This document shows positions 55,957-64,000 of a stretch of DNA of 64,000 nt, piece by piece; position 1 is the first letter of the stretch; the number at the start of each line of letters is the position of its first letter. Under the pieces are notes generated by a model. That model was not told the DNA's origin. It saw only the letters and a list, made by a program, of their open reading frames with translations, and made no database searches. The DNA lies in contig NZ_CP085167.1 in assembly GCF_022788715.1 (NCBI RefSeq), positions 2,617,001-2,681,000 of the forward strand, read 5' to 3'. A program made the position numbers and the translations under genes. This stretch comes from Sulfitobacter sp. DSM 110093. Lineage in GTDB: Bacteria; Pseudomonadota; Alphaproteobacteria; Rhodobacterales; Rhodobacteraceae.

Positions 55957-56841
55957 ATGTCTCACAACTTAAACGACACCAACACACTCACCGATCACGC
56001 CAAAGCAGTCGCAGACTATCTCGCCTCAGACCACTGGAACGGTTTTCTTAAAGATCTTGAGGGTGATGTCTGGCACTCTCATATTTACGCCGACACCTGT
56101 ATCCATCCAGATTCCCTGAACACGGTTATCGAAGCCTATTTTGCCAAGCGCGGACAGCCGTTGTTGCGTCGTATCGATTACCTGACCCCAAGCGCCACTT
56201 CCAAAGTCGCGGCGCTGCACAACCTTCATCCTGACGGTCTTCCGCATTTTGATCTTTTCTTCCGGTTCAAAGCGGGATGCGCACTGGCACCAATGGCACC
56301 TGAACGTGCGCAAGACGGTCGCAACATTCTACATTGGGGCAAAGCAGTGTTGGATGATTTCCATCAACAGTTCCCCTTCAAGATCGTGGGCGTCAAAGAG
56401 GAAGAGGAGATCCGTCGCTATTTCAAGTCGCGTCACTGGAAAGACACGCTGAACATGATCATGGATCCGGACATCATACATCTGCACTGCAATTTGGTAA
56501 TCAACTTCGATCCAAAGATTCTAGAGCTGCTTGCACGCGAAGCTCTCGCCGCTCAAGGGTGGACGATCGACAAGGTCGTGCCCAATATTTTTAACGTCCA
56601 CGGTACGTACAAGGGCAAGCTTGTCTTCCTCGGCACCCATCCAGAGCGTGTGTATGATATCGGCTGGGAGTTTGCCCCTGACACGTTGATCGCACCGGCA
56701 GATAAACCGTGGTCTCGCAATGACGTCCCGATCGGTTTCGATCTTTGTTTCACTTCAGAATTTGATCGGCTGATCGCCAGCCAAGACTTCGTCACGCTTT
56801 CTGACGAGGAAATTCAATCGATTATCAGGACATTTGGCTAA
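55957..56841 (+). CDS. Unrecognised protein with internal duplication (copy 2)
   Basis: 294 residues; ATG behind GAAGGA. Divergent paralog of the gene at 53004 with the same two-half plan. Half 1: ASDHW (23-27), HSH (40-42), IHP (49-51). Half 2: KSRHW (157-161), HLH (175-177) and FDP (184-186), where the second His of the HP motif is replaced by Asp. The H-x-H-x6-[IVF]-[HD]-P spacing is identical in all four halves. No signal peptide, no membrane segment, no known domain that I can name. It precedes the second Gfo/Idh/MocA gene by 65 nt, the reverse of the order in the first pair. An enzyme of the same pathway acting on a related or epimeric intermediate is a fair guess. Confidence 0.72.
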   Translation: MSHNLNDTNTLTDHAKAVADYLASDHWNGFLKDLEGDVWHSHIYADTCIHPDSLNTVIEAYFAKRGQPLLRRIDYLTPSATSKVAALHNLHPDGLPHFDLFFRFKAGCALAPMAPERAQDGRNILHWGKAVLDDFHQQFPFKIVGVKEEEEIRRYFKSRHWKDTLNMIMDPDIIHLHCNLVINFDPKILELLAREALAAQGWTIDKVVPNIFNVHGTYKGKLVFLGTHPERVYDIGWEFAPDTLIAPADKPWSRNDVPIGFDLCFTSEFDRLIASQDFVTLSDEEIQSIIRTFG

Positions 56842-56906
56842 TTCCGCAAGAACGCCTTCAATTCAGCGGTCTGAACGCCGCAACACACAGACTAAAGGAG
56901 CAAAAA

Positions 56907-57977
56907 TTGAAACATCCACTTCCCAGTGAGGACCGACCACGGATCCGTCTTGGTCTGATCGGGTGCGGTGAGCACGCGACGACGGTTCTGCATAGCGCAG
57001 TTGGTTTCATCGACGATTTCGAAGTCGTAGGGGTTTGCGATATCGACACGTCTCGCGCACAAGCAGCGGCACGTCGATTTAGCCTAGCGGAGTATCACGA
57101 CAACCATGAGAGCCTTCTGCAAGAGGCTAGGCCTGATGCCGTGCTTTTAGTTACCTACCCCGCCCTTCAACCGAAGCTGACCAACGAGCTACTTCAAGCA
57201 GGCATACACGTCTACGTGGAAAAACCCATTGTCATGACGAATGCCGACGTAGTGGCTCTCAGCCATACCCAAAAGGAGCACCCCAATCTGGTGGCTGCTG
57301 TATCCTTTAACAAGAGATTCTCGCCCCATTACCAACGGGTTAAAGAGATTGTTAGCGGCGAGGGTTTTGGGTCCTCAAATTACTTTCACTTCCGCTTCGC
57401 TGGCGGACACCGAGCGACAACATGGGACTTGCTTGCCGTCGGCGCGATCCATGGGTTCGACATGGCCCGCAACATAATGGGCGAAATTGAGGAAGTCTCC
57501 GCGTATTTCGTCGAACCCAACGACGGTCAGGCTGATATTTCGGCCAATGTCCGTTTCCGTTCAGGGGCAATCGGACAATTCTTCCTGAGCTCCATGGGGT
57601 TCTGGTCAGCAAAAGGGGCTGAACACATGGATATCCGCAGCAACCAGAACGTCGTGACTTTGGAAAACCATCGGCAACTCACATGGCAAGGACCGCCTCT
57701 GGAAAAGTCGAAGAGCGACACGACCCAGATGCAAAAGGAAACCCCTTCTTTCGCCCAGTATTTGGAACCCAATTATTCCAATGTTAGCGCCCGAGAATTC
57801 CAATCAATCGCTCAGAACGGCTATCTGCAACCACTGCAAATATTTGCCCAGGACATCCTAAACGGCTCGCGGCGACTGCCAACGCTCGACGATGGCGTAG
57901 CTGCCCTGAACATAGCCAAAGCAATCGATCAAAGCATGCGCGATGGCGGACAGACCGTAAAGGTCGAAACAGCCTGA
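56907..57977 (+). CDS. Gfo/Idh/MocA-family oxidoreductase 2
   Basis: 356 residues; the start is TTG at 56907 with AAAGGAG at good spacing. GLIGCGEHATTVL (Rossmann), HVYVEKPIVMTNADV, VGAIHGFDMARNIMGE (likely catalytic His), then YLEPNYSNVSAREFQ. Paralog of the gene at 51856; the two conserve active-site stretches but differ in surface parts, which suggests related but distinct substrates or the two redox steps of an epimerisation. Followed by a small GC hairpin and the GAF-Fis regulator gene. Confidence 0.9.
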   Translation: MKHPLPSEDRPRIRLGLIGCGEHATTVLHSAVGFIDDFEVVGVCDIDTSRAQAAARRFSLAEYHDNHESLLQEARPDAVLLVTYPALQPKLTNELLQAGIHVYVEKPIVMTNADVVALSHTQKEHPNLVAAVSFNKRFSPHYQRVKEIVSGEGFGSSNYFHFRFAGGHRATTWDLLAVGAIHGFDMARNIMGEIEEVSAYFVEPNDGQADISANVRFRSGAIGQFFLSSMGFWSAKGAEHMDIRSNQNVVTLENHRQLTWQGPPLEKSKSDTTQMQKETPSFAQYLEPNYSNVSAREFQSIAQNGYLQPLQIFAQDILNGSRRLPTLDDGVAALNIAKAIDQSMRDGGQTVKVETA

Positions 57978-57994
57978 CCCCCAGTCGGGGGGTG
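57978..57994 (+). other. Short GC hairpin after oxidoreductase 2
   Basis: ACCCCC (57978-57983) and GGGGGT (57989-57994) pair around a tight loop directly after the stop codon. It could reduce read-through into the regulator gene. Confidence 0.4.
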
Positions 57995-58031
57995 TGGAGG
58001 AACTGGAACGAAATCACCCCAGGAGGAGATC

Positions 58032-59039
58032 ATGATCACAGGCATACGTGAACACGCACACAAAGTCATGACACAAGTCCAATTTAATGGCGCCGGAAAA
58101 TCGCAATTGGTGGCATCGTGGCATCGTTGTCTTCTGCGGCACAATCTGGATCCTACTATGCCAACAGAGCTTCGGCGACTTGACGCACATGAACTGTCAC
58201 GGGCGCGACAAGGCGCCGCCCCCCTAATTCGCGCTTTTCAAAGGGCGTTGCGGGATCAGAAAAGTGCTTTTCCCGGCCAAAGAGTCTGCGCCCTAGTTAC
58301 CGATGCAAACGGAATTGTTCTGAGTGCCTATAGACACGGGATTGATGCGGACTGTCTTGCCCGCATGGGCCTTTCTCAGGGATACGATTGGAGCGAGGCG
58401 CATCGCGGCACAAATGGTGTTGGTACCTGTCTGGTGTCCGAGCGTCCCGTTACGATCCGCCGTGATGAGCATTTCTATTTGCCTATTGCCCCCATGGCCT
58501 GCGTTGCAGCCCCAATTTTTGGCCCAGATGGCGAATTGTCCGGCGCCTTCAACCTTTCACTTTTAAGTCGAACGGCTGACAGCGCCTTCGCTCGGCAAGC
58601 ACTACTCTTTCTCGCCATATCAGTTGCGCGCGATATCGAGAAAACCCTCTTTGTCAACGCCTACCCCGATTGCCGCATCATAACTATGGGGGACACCTCA
58701 CGCTCGGGGGTAGGCCTCTTTGCCGTCGACCAAGACGATGTGGTCATCGGCGCCACACGCATGGCACGCACTTTGAAGGGCCTAACTCCGCAAAGCCTTT
58801 TAAAGGGTATTCCGGCAAGCGACATATTCGAGGACAACGGCAAAGACAGCTTTGCACAAGCTGAAAGGGCCGTTTTGCGTCGCGCACTGTTGCGCACGCG
58901 AGGCAATGTCACCGCAGCGGCCGATTGTTTGGAAATCAGCCGAGCGACAATGAAGCGAAAGGTCGGCAAGCACTTCACGTCGCCCGTCAGCGCAACACCT
59001 CAGTTGAGAGCGATACCTGCCCGCCACCGTCCCAACTGA
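58032..59039 (+). CDS. GAF-Fis regulator lacking an AAA+ domain
   Basis: 335 residues. The N-terminal 260 resemble the sensor half of AcoR-type sigma-54 activators: SWHRCLLRHNLDPTMP, then a GAF domain with YDWSEAHRGTNGVGTCLVSERPVTIRRDEHF and PIFGPDGELSGAFNLS. The C-terminus has a Fis-type HTH (RALLRTRGNVTAAADCLEISRATMKRKVGKHF). The central ATPase with GAFTGA is missing entirely, so it cannot drive sigma-54 open-complex formation by itself. It probably binds DNA near the cluster and senses a pathway metabolite. AGGAGG ribosome binding site; embedded in the operon. Confidence 0.85.
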   Translation: MITGIREHAHKVMTQVQFNGAGKSQLVASWHRCLLRHNLDPTMPTELRRLDAHELSRARQGAAPLIRAFQRALRDQKSAFPGQRVCALVTDANGIVLSAYRHGIDADCLARMGLSQGYDWSEAHRGTNGVGTCLVSERPVTIRRDEHFYLPIAPMACVAAPIFGPDGELSGAFNLSLLSRTADSAFARQALLFLAISVARDIEKTLFVNAYPDCRIITMGDTSRSGVGLFAVDQDDVVIGATRMARTLKGLTPQSLLKGIPASDIFEDNGKDSFAQAERAVLRRALLRTRGNVTAAADCLEISRATMKRKVGKHFTSPVSATPQLRAIPARHRPN

Positions 59040-59079
59040 ACCCCCAAGCCAAATTGCAACCACAGAAAAGGGACATCCT

Positions 59080-60057
59080 ATGAAAGAAGACATCCTTCTG
59101 ACTGCCCATCTCAGCCCAGAGGCGGAAGCGGCACTAATGCCCCACGCCCGCCTGTACTTTCTTGACGAAATGATTGAATCAGAACTTGTAGAACGGATCA
59201 GAGACAAATCTGTCCTGATTGTTCGCGGTGCGGCACCCATCACAGCCAAGGTAATTGAAGCAGCTCCTCGATTGAAACTAATCGCTCGCACTGGCGTCGG
59301 ATATGACAAGGTGGATATTGCCTGCGCCACGGCAAGGGGCATTCCCGTCGTCAACACGCCCGGCGCTGGTTCCCGTGCGGTGGCCGAGGCGGCAATGACC
59401 TTCATGCTGACACTCATCAAACGACTGCCCGAATGGAATGACGGACTAAAGCGCGGTGATTGGCAGGCACGCTACTCCCGACAGGGCGGTGATCTCGACG
59501 GCAAACACCTTGGAATTGTCGGGTTCGGCCAGATTGGCCGTATCCTCGCCGAGATGGCGCGGCCATTTAATATGCGCGTCTCGGCCTACGACCCATTTGC
59601 ACCTCGAGAGGCGTTTGACGTCCTTGACGTAAAGCGCGCCACTCTGGACGAGCTTTACGCGAACTCCGACATACTTTCACTACACTGTCCGCAGACGCCT
59701 GAAACCACGGGATTGATCAACAAAGAAGCCGTGCGTTCAATGAAGGCTGGCGCCTTCCTTATCAACCTCGCACGTGGCGGTGTCGTAGAAAGTCTCGACG
59801 TGCTGTATGATGGATTGTCGTCTGGCCAGTTGGCGGGGGTTGGTCTCGACGTATTTGATCCTGCACCACCCGACACAACCCATCCGATCTTCACTTTGCC
59901 GAATTGTGTGGTCGCGCCGCATGCGTTGGCCACGACCAAGGGCGCTATGGATCGCATATTTGCGGCAAGCGTTGCCAATGTCATCGCCGTGCTCGAAGGC
60001 GGCCAACCATGCCATGTCGTCAACCCCGAAGTTCTAAAACAGAGGATTCCGCAATGA
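59080..60057 (+). CDS. NAD-dependent 2-hydroxyacid dehydrogenase (SerA-like)
   Basis: 325 residues. Substrate domain, then the NAD domain with LGIVGFGQIGRILAEMARPF. Catalytic Arg lies in FLINLARGGVVES and His in CVVAPHALAT. The segment normally reading DVFxxEP, whose Glu helps the catalytic His, reads DVFDPAP here, so that Glu is Ala. It reduces a 2-keto acid or oxidises a 2-hydroxy acid; in this cluster it may convert the keto acid released by the aldolase. Its stop overlaps the aldolase start by 4 nt. Confidence 0.88.
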   Translation: MKEDILLTAHLSPEAEAALMPHARLYFLDEMIESELVERIRDKSVLIVRGAAPITAKVIEAAPRLKLIARTGVGYDKVDIACATARGIPVVNTPGAGSRAVAEAAMTFMLTLIKRLPEWNDGLKRGDWQARYSRQGGDLDGKHLGIVGFGQIGRILAEMARPFNMRVSAYDPFAPREAFDVLDVKRATLDELYANSDILSLHCPQTPETTGLINKEAVRSMKAGAFLINLARGGVVESLDVLYDGLSSGQLAGVGLDVFDPAPPDTTHPIFTLPNCVVAPHALATTKGAMDRIFAASVANVIAVLEGGQPCHVVNPEVLKQRIPQ

Positions 60058-60863
60058 AAACAGCCAACACAATGGCCCAGAAGATGCGTCAAAATCAAAC
60101 TGCTCTCGGTCTTGGCATTGGGCTTCCCGCAAACCCATTTACGCCGCGATTTTCGCAACAATTCGGCATCGACTGGGCTTTCATTGATCTCGAGCACAGT
60201 TTGCTGTCGGCATCAGAAGTCGGCATGATGGCAAACTATCTATCCTCGGTTGGCGTCACGCCATTAGTGAGATTGGACAAGAGCGCCATACCCGAAGCCA
60301 GCCGCTACCTCGACAGCGGTGTACAAGGGATCATCATGCCGCATGTCGATAGTGCAGAAGAAGCGGCCACTTTTGTCTCGCATTGCAAATATCCGCCCGT
60401 CGGCAAACGCTCATGGGGAGGGGCGTCACCCCAGCTGGGGTTTCCGGCCAAGCCAACTGCAGAGCTAATTGGCGAGGGCATTAGAGAAACTCTCGCAATT
60501 GCTATGATCGAGTCCCGCGCGGCGCTGCGGGATCTCGATCGGATTGCCGCCACTCCGGGTCTCGACGGGCTATTGATCGGCGCCACAGATCTTTCAGTTG
60601 AGCTTGGCGTGCCCGGAGACATGAATGCCGAGGTGATGCGGCATGCATTCCGCGCTGTCTGTCAGGCGACCAACAAATCCGGAATATTTTTTGGTCTCGC
60701 AGGCGTTGCATCACCCGAAGCAATCGAAACCCTTCCGGATGTGAGCGCTGATTTCCTTTTGATCGGCATGGATTACAGGATGCTGGCCGCGGAAATCTAC
60801 ACTCGCACTCAACGTTGGGATGTATTTCGGCAGACCCACGCTAGCACGGAGAAAGAGATATGA
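60054..60863 (+). CDS. HpcH/HpaI-family class II aldolase
   Basis: 269 residues from the ATG at 60054. Family pattern: FIDLEHSLLSASEV (catalytic His), PLVRLDKS (Arg), QGIIMPHVDSAEEA, metal ligands in AIAMIESRAALRDLDRIA (Glu) and GLLIGATDLSVELG (Asp), then FLLIGMDYRMLA. These divalent-metal enzymes split 2-keto-3-deoxy or 4-hydroxy-2-keto acids into pyruvate and an aldehyde. It fits as the carbon-cleaving step of the cluster. Coupled by overlaps to both neighbours. An aldehyde dehydrogenase gene lies beyond the IS debris at 63178 and could handle the aldehyde, though it is on the other strand. Confidence 0.9.
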   Translation: MKTANTMAQKMRQNQTALGLGIGLPANPFTPRFSQQFGIDWAFIDLEHSLLSASEVGMMANYLSSVGVTPLVRLDKSAIPEASRYLDSGVQGIIMPHVDSAEEAATFVSHCKYPPVGKRSWGGASPQLGFPAKPTAELIGEGIRETLAIAMIESRAALRDLDRIAATPGLDGLLIGATDLSVELGVPGDMNAEVMRHAFRAVCQATNKSGIFFGLAGVASPEAIETLPDVSADFLLIGMDYRMLAAEIYTRTQRWDVFRQTHASTEKEI

Positions 60864-61465
60864 ACGTTCAAGATCACTGGGGCTTTCTTTTGCCCAATAG
60901 ATCCCGCGTCGTCCACGGCGAAGGGGCCGGAATAAAATCTCCCTTCCCGCATTTTTCGCTGAAGATGCACGAGCTTTCGCGCGGGGGACAATCTTTCGAG
61001 GGACAATTCGGGGTAATTCCATTCTGCACTGAATACAGGATGCCGCGCCACGTTCACATTGGTAAAGATGCTGTCACCGGAGAACACGAACTACTCGCCG
61101 AGCGCATTCTGGTGATAAACGGTGCCGGATTGCTTGAACTGGCCGGAGAACTATATGTAATCCCCCCGCTCACACTAATCGATATCGCTCCCGGTCTGCC
61201 CCACACTTGGACGGCTTGCCCAAAAGGTCTTGAACTGCCCGATGGCACGTGCAGCACCGGGAAGTTCGACATGATCTATCAATACGAGCGCCCTACGGGT
61301 TTCACGCCTGTTCGCGATTGCGCGCCTGTTTCACATGTGGATGAATGCCAACCCTACGAAGGGCCTATCGAAGATGTCTTTTTCCCAAAAATGAGCCTCG
61401 TGGAGGTCAAAGAGCGCGCGCAACTAATTTGGAACCAGAACATCGTTCAGCTCGGGACGGTCTAA
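60860..61465 (+). CDS. Cupin-like protein
   Basis: 201 residues. A possible metal site reads YRMPRHVHIGKD with a later PGLPHTW, and the middle segment RILVINGAGLLELAGELYVIPPLTLIDIAPG has the strand-turn rhythm of a cupin barrel. I assign the fold, not the reaction; small cupins in such clusters act as isomerases, lyases or lactonases on sugar acids. Its start overlaps the aldolase stop by 4 nt. Last gene of the cluster; the decayed transposase begins at its stop codon. Confidence 0.72.
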   Translation: MNVQDHWGFLLPNRSRVVHGEGAGIKSPFPHFSLKMHELSRGGQSFEGQFGVIPFCTEYRMPRHVHIGKDAVTGEHELLAERILVINGAGLLELAGELYVIPPLTLIDIAPGLPHTWTACPKGLELPDGTCSTGKFDMIYQYERPTGFTPVRDCAPVSHVDECQPYEGPIEDVFFPKMSLVEVKERAQLIWNQNIVQLGTV

Positions 61466-61812
61466 CCAAGCCCACAAGCTAGGTTTGTTCCCATCGGCTT
61501 CGGCTTCAATTAAGCTAGCATCTGCCGACAGACGCTGCCCGCTCACCGAGCCATCTGCGATGCACAATGCAACTGTCTTCTCAAACAGATGCCGCAGCAG
61601 TGCGCTCTCACGAGAACAACGATGGCGGTTCTTTGTAAATGTCGAATGGTTCGGCACTGGATCAGACAAATCGAGGCGGCAAGAAACTGGCGGATACCAC
61701 CCAGAGCGACAAAACGATCAATTGAGCGCAGCAGGTGATCTTGAGGCACGTGACCTACAAGCTTGAACTCATTAACCATCGCAGCGTGTGCTTCTTGCTT
61801 CGGTCCCATCAT
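61466..61812 (-). pseudogene. Decayed IS1182/IS5-type transposase
   Basis: N-terminus MMGPKQEAHAAMVNEFKLVGHVPQDHLLRSIDRFV (from 61812), then an internal deletion and frameshift, then SDPVPNHSTFTKNRHRCSRESALLRHLFE and VDASLIEAEA-like sequence. The C-terminal half is missing: the remnant ends where the cupin gene ends. Confidence 0.8.
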
Positions 61813-62016
61813 AGCAAAACCCCTTAACCTATAATGGAGTTGCGCCAGCGACTTATCCACCGATAAATGAATAGCTTTTCAACAGCATTCGCTCAAATAC
61901 ACCGATCCTGCGGCATGTATAAATGTTGGTTTTGACCTAAAAAAATGAGCCAGTACATTACGAAAATTATTTGAAGCCTAATTCGGAGATGAGATAGCAT
62001 TGTATGACATTCTAGT

Positions 62017-63071
62017 GACTCTGTTGCGTAAATCAGCTGACGAACGGATCTCACCTTCCCCCATACGGATTTACCCTGGGGCTTTCGTGACAGGGATGCC
62101 AAGGGCGGTTTAACCGTTCAGGATTGCGACCTGCACCTGCACCTCCGCGACCTGGCGGTCAAAGTCGCGCGCCATCAGGCGCTGGCCAAGTAGCATCACG
62201 CAATGCATCTTTGTATCAACGCGGCTTCGGCGGTGGTAGCCGCTCCTTTCGCCAGAGCGGCCGTGCCAGATATTTCGATGCGCTAAGTGCGTCGTTTCTG
62301 GAGATAGCACCGGCTGTGGTCGGCTTCCATGGCTGGGCATTCCGGCGCGGCGGGATAACTGCAGCCGTACCGCGGTCAGCGATGGCCTTGTGGCATCGGC
62401 GCGTGTCGTAGGCACCATCGGCAGTTACGCTGCCAACCTCCTGATCGGGCGGGATCTGTCCCAGTAGACGAGGCAACATCGGTGCATCCCCAGTGTTGCC
62501 GCCCGTGACCTCAATTGCGCTGATTTTCGGTGTTTTCTCATCAATGCCGGTGTGAACCTTGCGCCAGACGCGCCGCTTTGGGCCGCCGTGCTTGCGGGCA
62601 CTCCATTCGCCTGCGGTGGTTTGTCTTCAAACCGTGGGAGGGGTTCAGCAGGTGCAGCGGGCCCTTCGCGCGACGATATAGAATGTCCATCGAAAGCGTC
62701 CCTTGACGGCGGAAGATGGTGCTGAAGATAGGCACGTCCCAATCGAGGCCCGTCAGCCGAAGCAGGCTTTCTACTTTCCACAGAGCCCGTCGTCTGACCC
62801 AGCGCCATCCCGAACAGCACCTTCATCGTCAAACAGGTTTGGATCGCCGCGTCACTGAATGTCCGCGACCTACCCCTCTTGCCGGAGGGTTCGGCATCCC
62901 AGTTTATCTCCGGATCGAACCAGATCTTCAGTGATCCGCGGCGCTCCAGCGTCTCAATATAGGCAGTCTAATTCGCGTCTTATAGATAGGTGTTGTTGGT
63001 TTGCTCATGCGAGCCAGCTACCATATTAGATTCACGCCATAAAGACCCGCTGGTCTTGTGCAACATAGCCC
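62017..63071 (-). mobile_element. Degraded IS5-family element
   Basis: Imperfect ends GACTCTGTTGCGTAAATC (62017) and, read from the other side, GGGCTATGTTGCACAAGA (63071) share the TGTTGC core common to IS5 ends. The single transposase gene inside is broken several times. Confidence 0.7.
62071..62970 (-). pseudogene. IS5-family transposase, multiply broken
   Basis: Pieces in different frames: SLKIWFDPEINWDAEPSGKRG and AAIQTCLTMKVLFGMALGQTTG at the N-terminus; MDILYRRAKGPLHLL; MLPRLLGQIPPDQEVGSVTADGAYDTRRCHKAIADRG; SGYHRRSRVDTKMHCVMLLGQRLMARDFDRQVAE. The family C-terminus TALGIPVT is separated by an in-frame TAA at 62110-62112. At least two frameshifts and one nonsense codon. Confidence 0.8.
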
Positions 63072-63177
63072 ATTCTATTACCCAAATTTACGTTACTACC
63101 GAAGCGGCATTTAGCTTTCATCCGTTCGACACATGCCAAAGTGAGTATTTGAGCGGCGTGCGCCGGACTGCTTTGGC

Positions 63178-64000
63178 TTACTCTTGGATGTACACCACTT
63201 GTGTCACGGTGAATTCGTAAAGCCCGTGCTTACCATCTGCGCCACCCATACCCGATTTTCTATGGCCCGCGTGGTACCCCTGCATAGCCTCAAAGTTTTC
63301 GCGGTTGATGTAGGTTTCGCCGAATTTCAATTCCCGGGCAGCCTGCATGGCTGAAGTGAGGTTGCTGGTGTAGACAGACGACGTCAGCCCATATTCACTG
63401 TCATTGGACAAGGTGATTGCTTCCTCGAGGGAGTCCACTATCTGGATGGGAAGAACCGGCCCAAATGTTTCTTTGCGCATGATATCCATCTCATGGGTCG
63501 CACCGGTGATCAAAGTTGGTTCGAAGTGAAAGCCTTTTCCCAGATCAGCTGGCTTGCCGCCACACACAATGGTCGCGCCCTGCGTTTTTGCCAAATCAAC
63601 CGCAGCAGTTACCTTTGTCAAACCAATTTCGCTGACTAGTGGCCCCATCTCGAGATCATCGCTTTCCGATGGGTCCCCGTAGCGGGTCGCCTCGAAATGC
63701 GCAGTGAGCTTTTCGACCAACGCATCGTGAACAGTGCGTTCAACATAAACGCGTTCTGCGCAATTGCAAACTTGTCCGGTGTTGATAACGCGTGAATCGT
63801 AAATGGCTTTGGCGGCGAGATCCAGATCAGCATCCTTCAAAACAATTGCAGGGGCCTTGCCCCCCAATTCCAGATTGACCTTGGTTAGGTTCTTACCCGC
63901 CGCCTGCATGATATGAGATCCAGTCGCAACGCTGCCGGTAAAGGTGATGAGGTCAACGTCCTTGTGGGTGATCAAGGCCTCACCTGCGACGCTCCCGCGT
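63178..64000 (-). CDS. aldA: Aldehyde dehydrogenase, AldA type (cut by window edge)
   Basis: About 274 C-terminal residues; the frame stays open to the window end, so the start is outside. NAD-site motif FTGSVATGSHIM, catalytic Glu in LELGGKAPAIV, catalytic Cys in NTGQVCNCAERVYV, then KETFGPVLPI and the AldA-typical KFGETYINRENFEAMQGYHAGHRKSGMGGADGKHGL. AldA oxidises lactaldehyde and glycolaldehyde to the acids. Such products are plausible from the neighbouring aldolase, but the gene is on the opposite strand beyond IS remnants, so a functional link is only possible. Confidence 0.92.
   Translation of the reverse strand, partial: RGSVAGEALITHKDVDLITFTGSVATGSHIMQAAGKNLTKVNLELGGKAPAIVLKDADLDLAAKAIYDSRVINTGQVCNCAERVYVERTVHDALVEKLTAHFEATRYGDPSESDDLEMGPLVSEIGLTKVTAAVDLAKTQGATIVCGGKPADLGKGFHFEPTLITGATHEMDIMRKETFGPVLPIQIVDSLEEAITLSNDSEYGLTSSVYTSNLTSAMQAARELKFGETYINRENFEAMQGYHAGHRKSGMGGADGKHGLYEFTVTQVVYIQE

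Overview
The window looks like an IS-rich accessory stretch of an alphaproteobacterium of the Rhodobacterales (Roseobacter-type). This rests on the mix of TRAP and Dpp transport operons, Zur-type boxes of the TGTTAT-N3-ATAACA kind, the COG0523/ThrRS/HisI paralog block and the IS families present. Base composition and codon use shift between blocks (very GC-rich at about 8-18 kb, clearly lower at 50-61 kb), so the region is a mosaic. I saw no tRNA, rRNA or CRISPR array.

Layout. 0-3 kb: two tandem secreted YHYH-type proteins (the first cut by the window edge) behind a MarR regulator with a palindromic operator, and a divergent membrane protein. 3-7 kb: a FepA/CirA-like TonB-dependent receptor, a secreted metallo-beta-lactamase-fold hydrolase and a divergent LysR regulator. 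7.6-14.2 kb: a zinc-limitation block with two Zur-like boxes, a HisI paralog, two COG0523 GTPases, a ThrRS paralog, a DUF1826 protein and two small unknown proteins. 14.6-18.2 kb: a cobalamin riboswitch heading a btuFCD-like uptake operon that ends in a pseudoazurin gene. 18.3-28.8 kb: a dienelactone-hydrolase family protein, an RND efflux operon (adaptor, pump, outer-membrane channel, DUF1499) with a divergent TetR, and a second TetR divergent from a Bcr/CflA-type MFS pump. 29-39 kb: a Dpp-type ABC importer co-directional with a class III aminotransferase and a split transketolase, preceded by a TetR.

39-49 kb is an insertion-sequence pile-up: an IS3-type element split by an IS110-type element (the junction can be read to the base), an IS21-type element with a frameshifted istA, an IS5/IS427-type element with a slippery frameshift site, a second IS110-type element, and an orphan TniQ gene.

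50-61.5 kb holds the most unusual content. It is a GntR-led catabolic cluster with a TRAP transporter whose dctP is separated from dctQM. Two paralogous Gfo/Idh/MocA oxidoreductases and two paralogs of an unrecognised, internally duplicated protein are arranged in mirror order around dctQM. They are followed by a GAF-Fis regulator without an AAA+ domain, a 2-hydroxyacid dehydrogenase, an HpcH/HpaI aldolase and a cupin-like protein. The natural reading is uptake of an organic acid or sugar acid, oxidation or epimerisation, and retro-aldol cleavage; the substrate cannot be read from sequence. Decayed transposase genes follow (61.5-63.1 kb), and the window ends inside an aldA-type aldehyde dehydrogenase gene.
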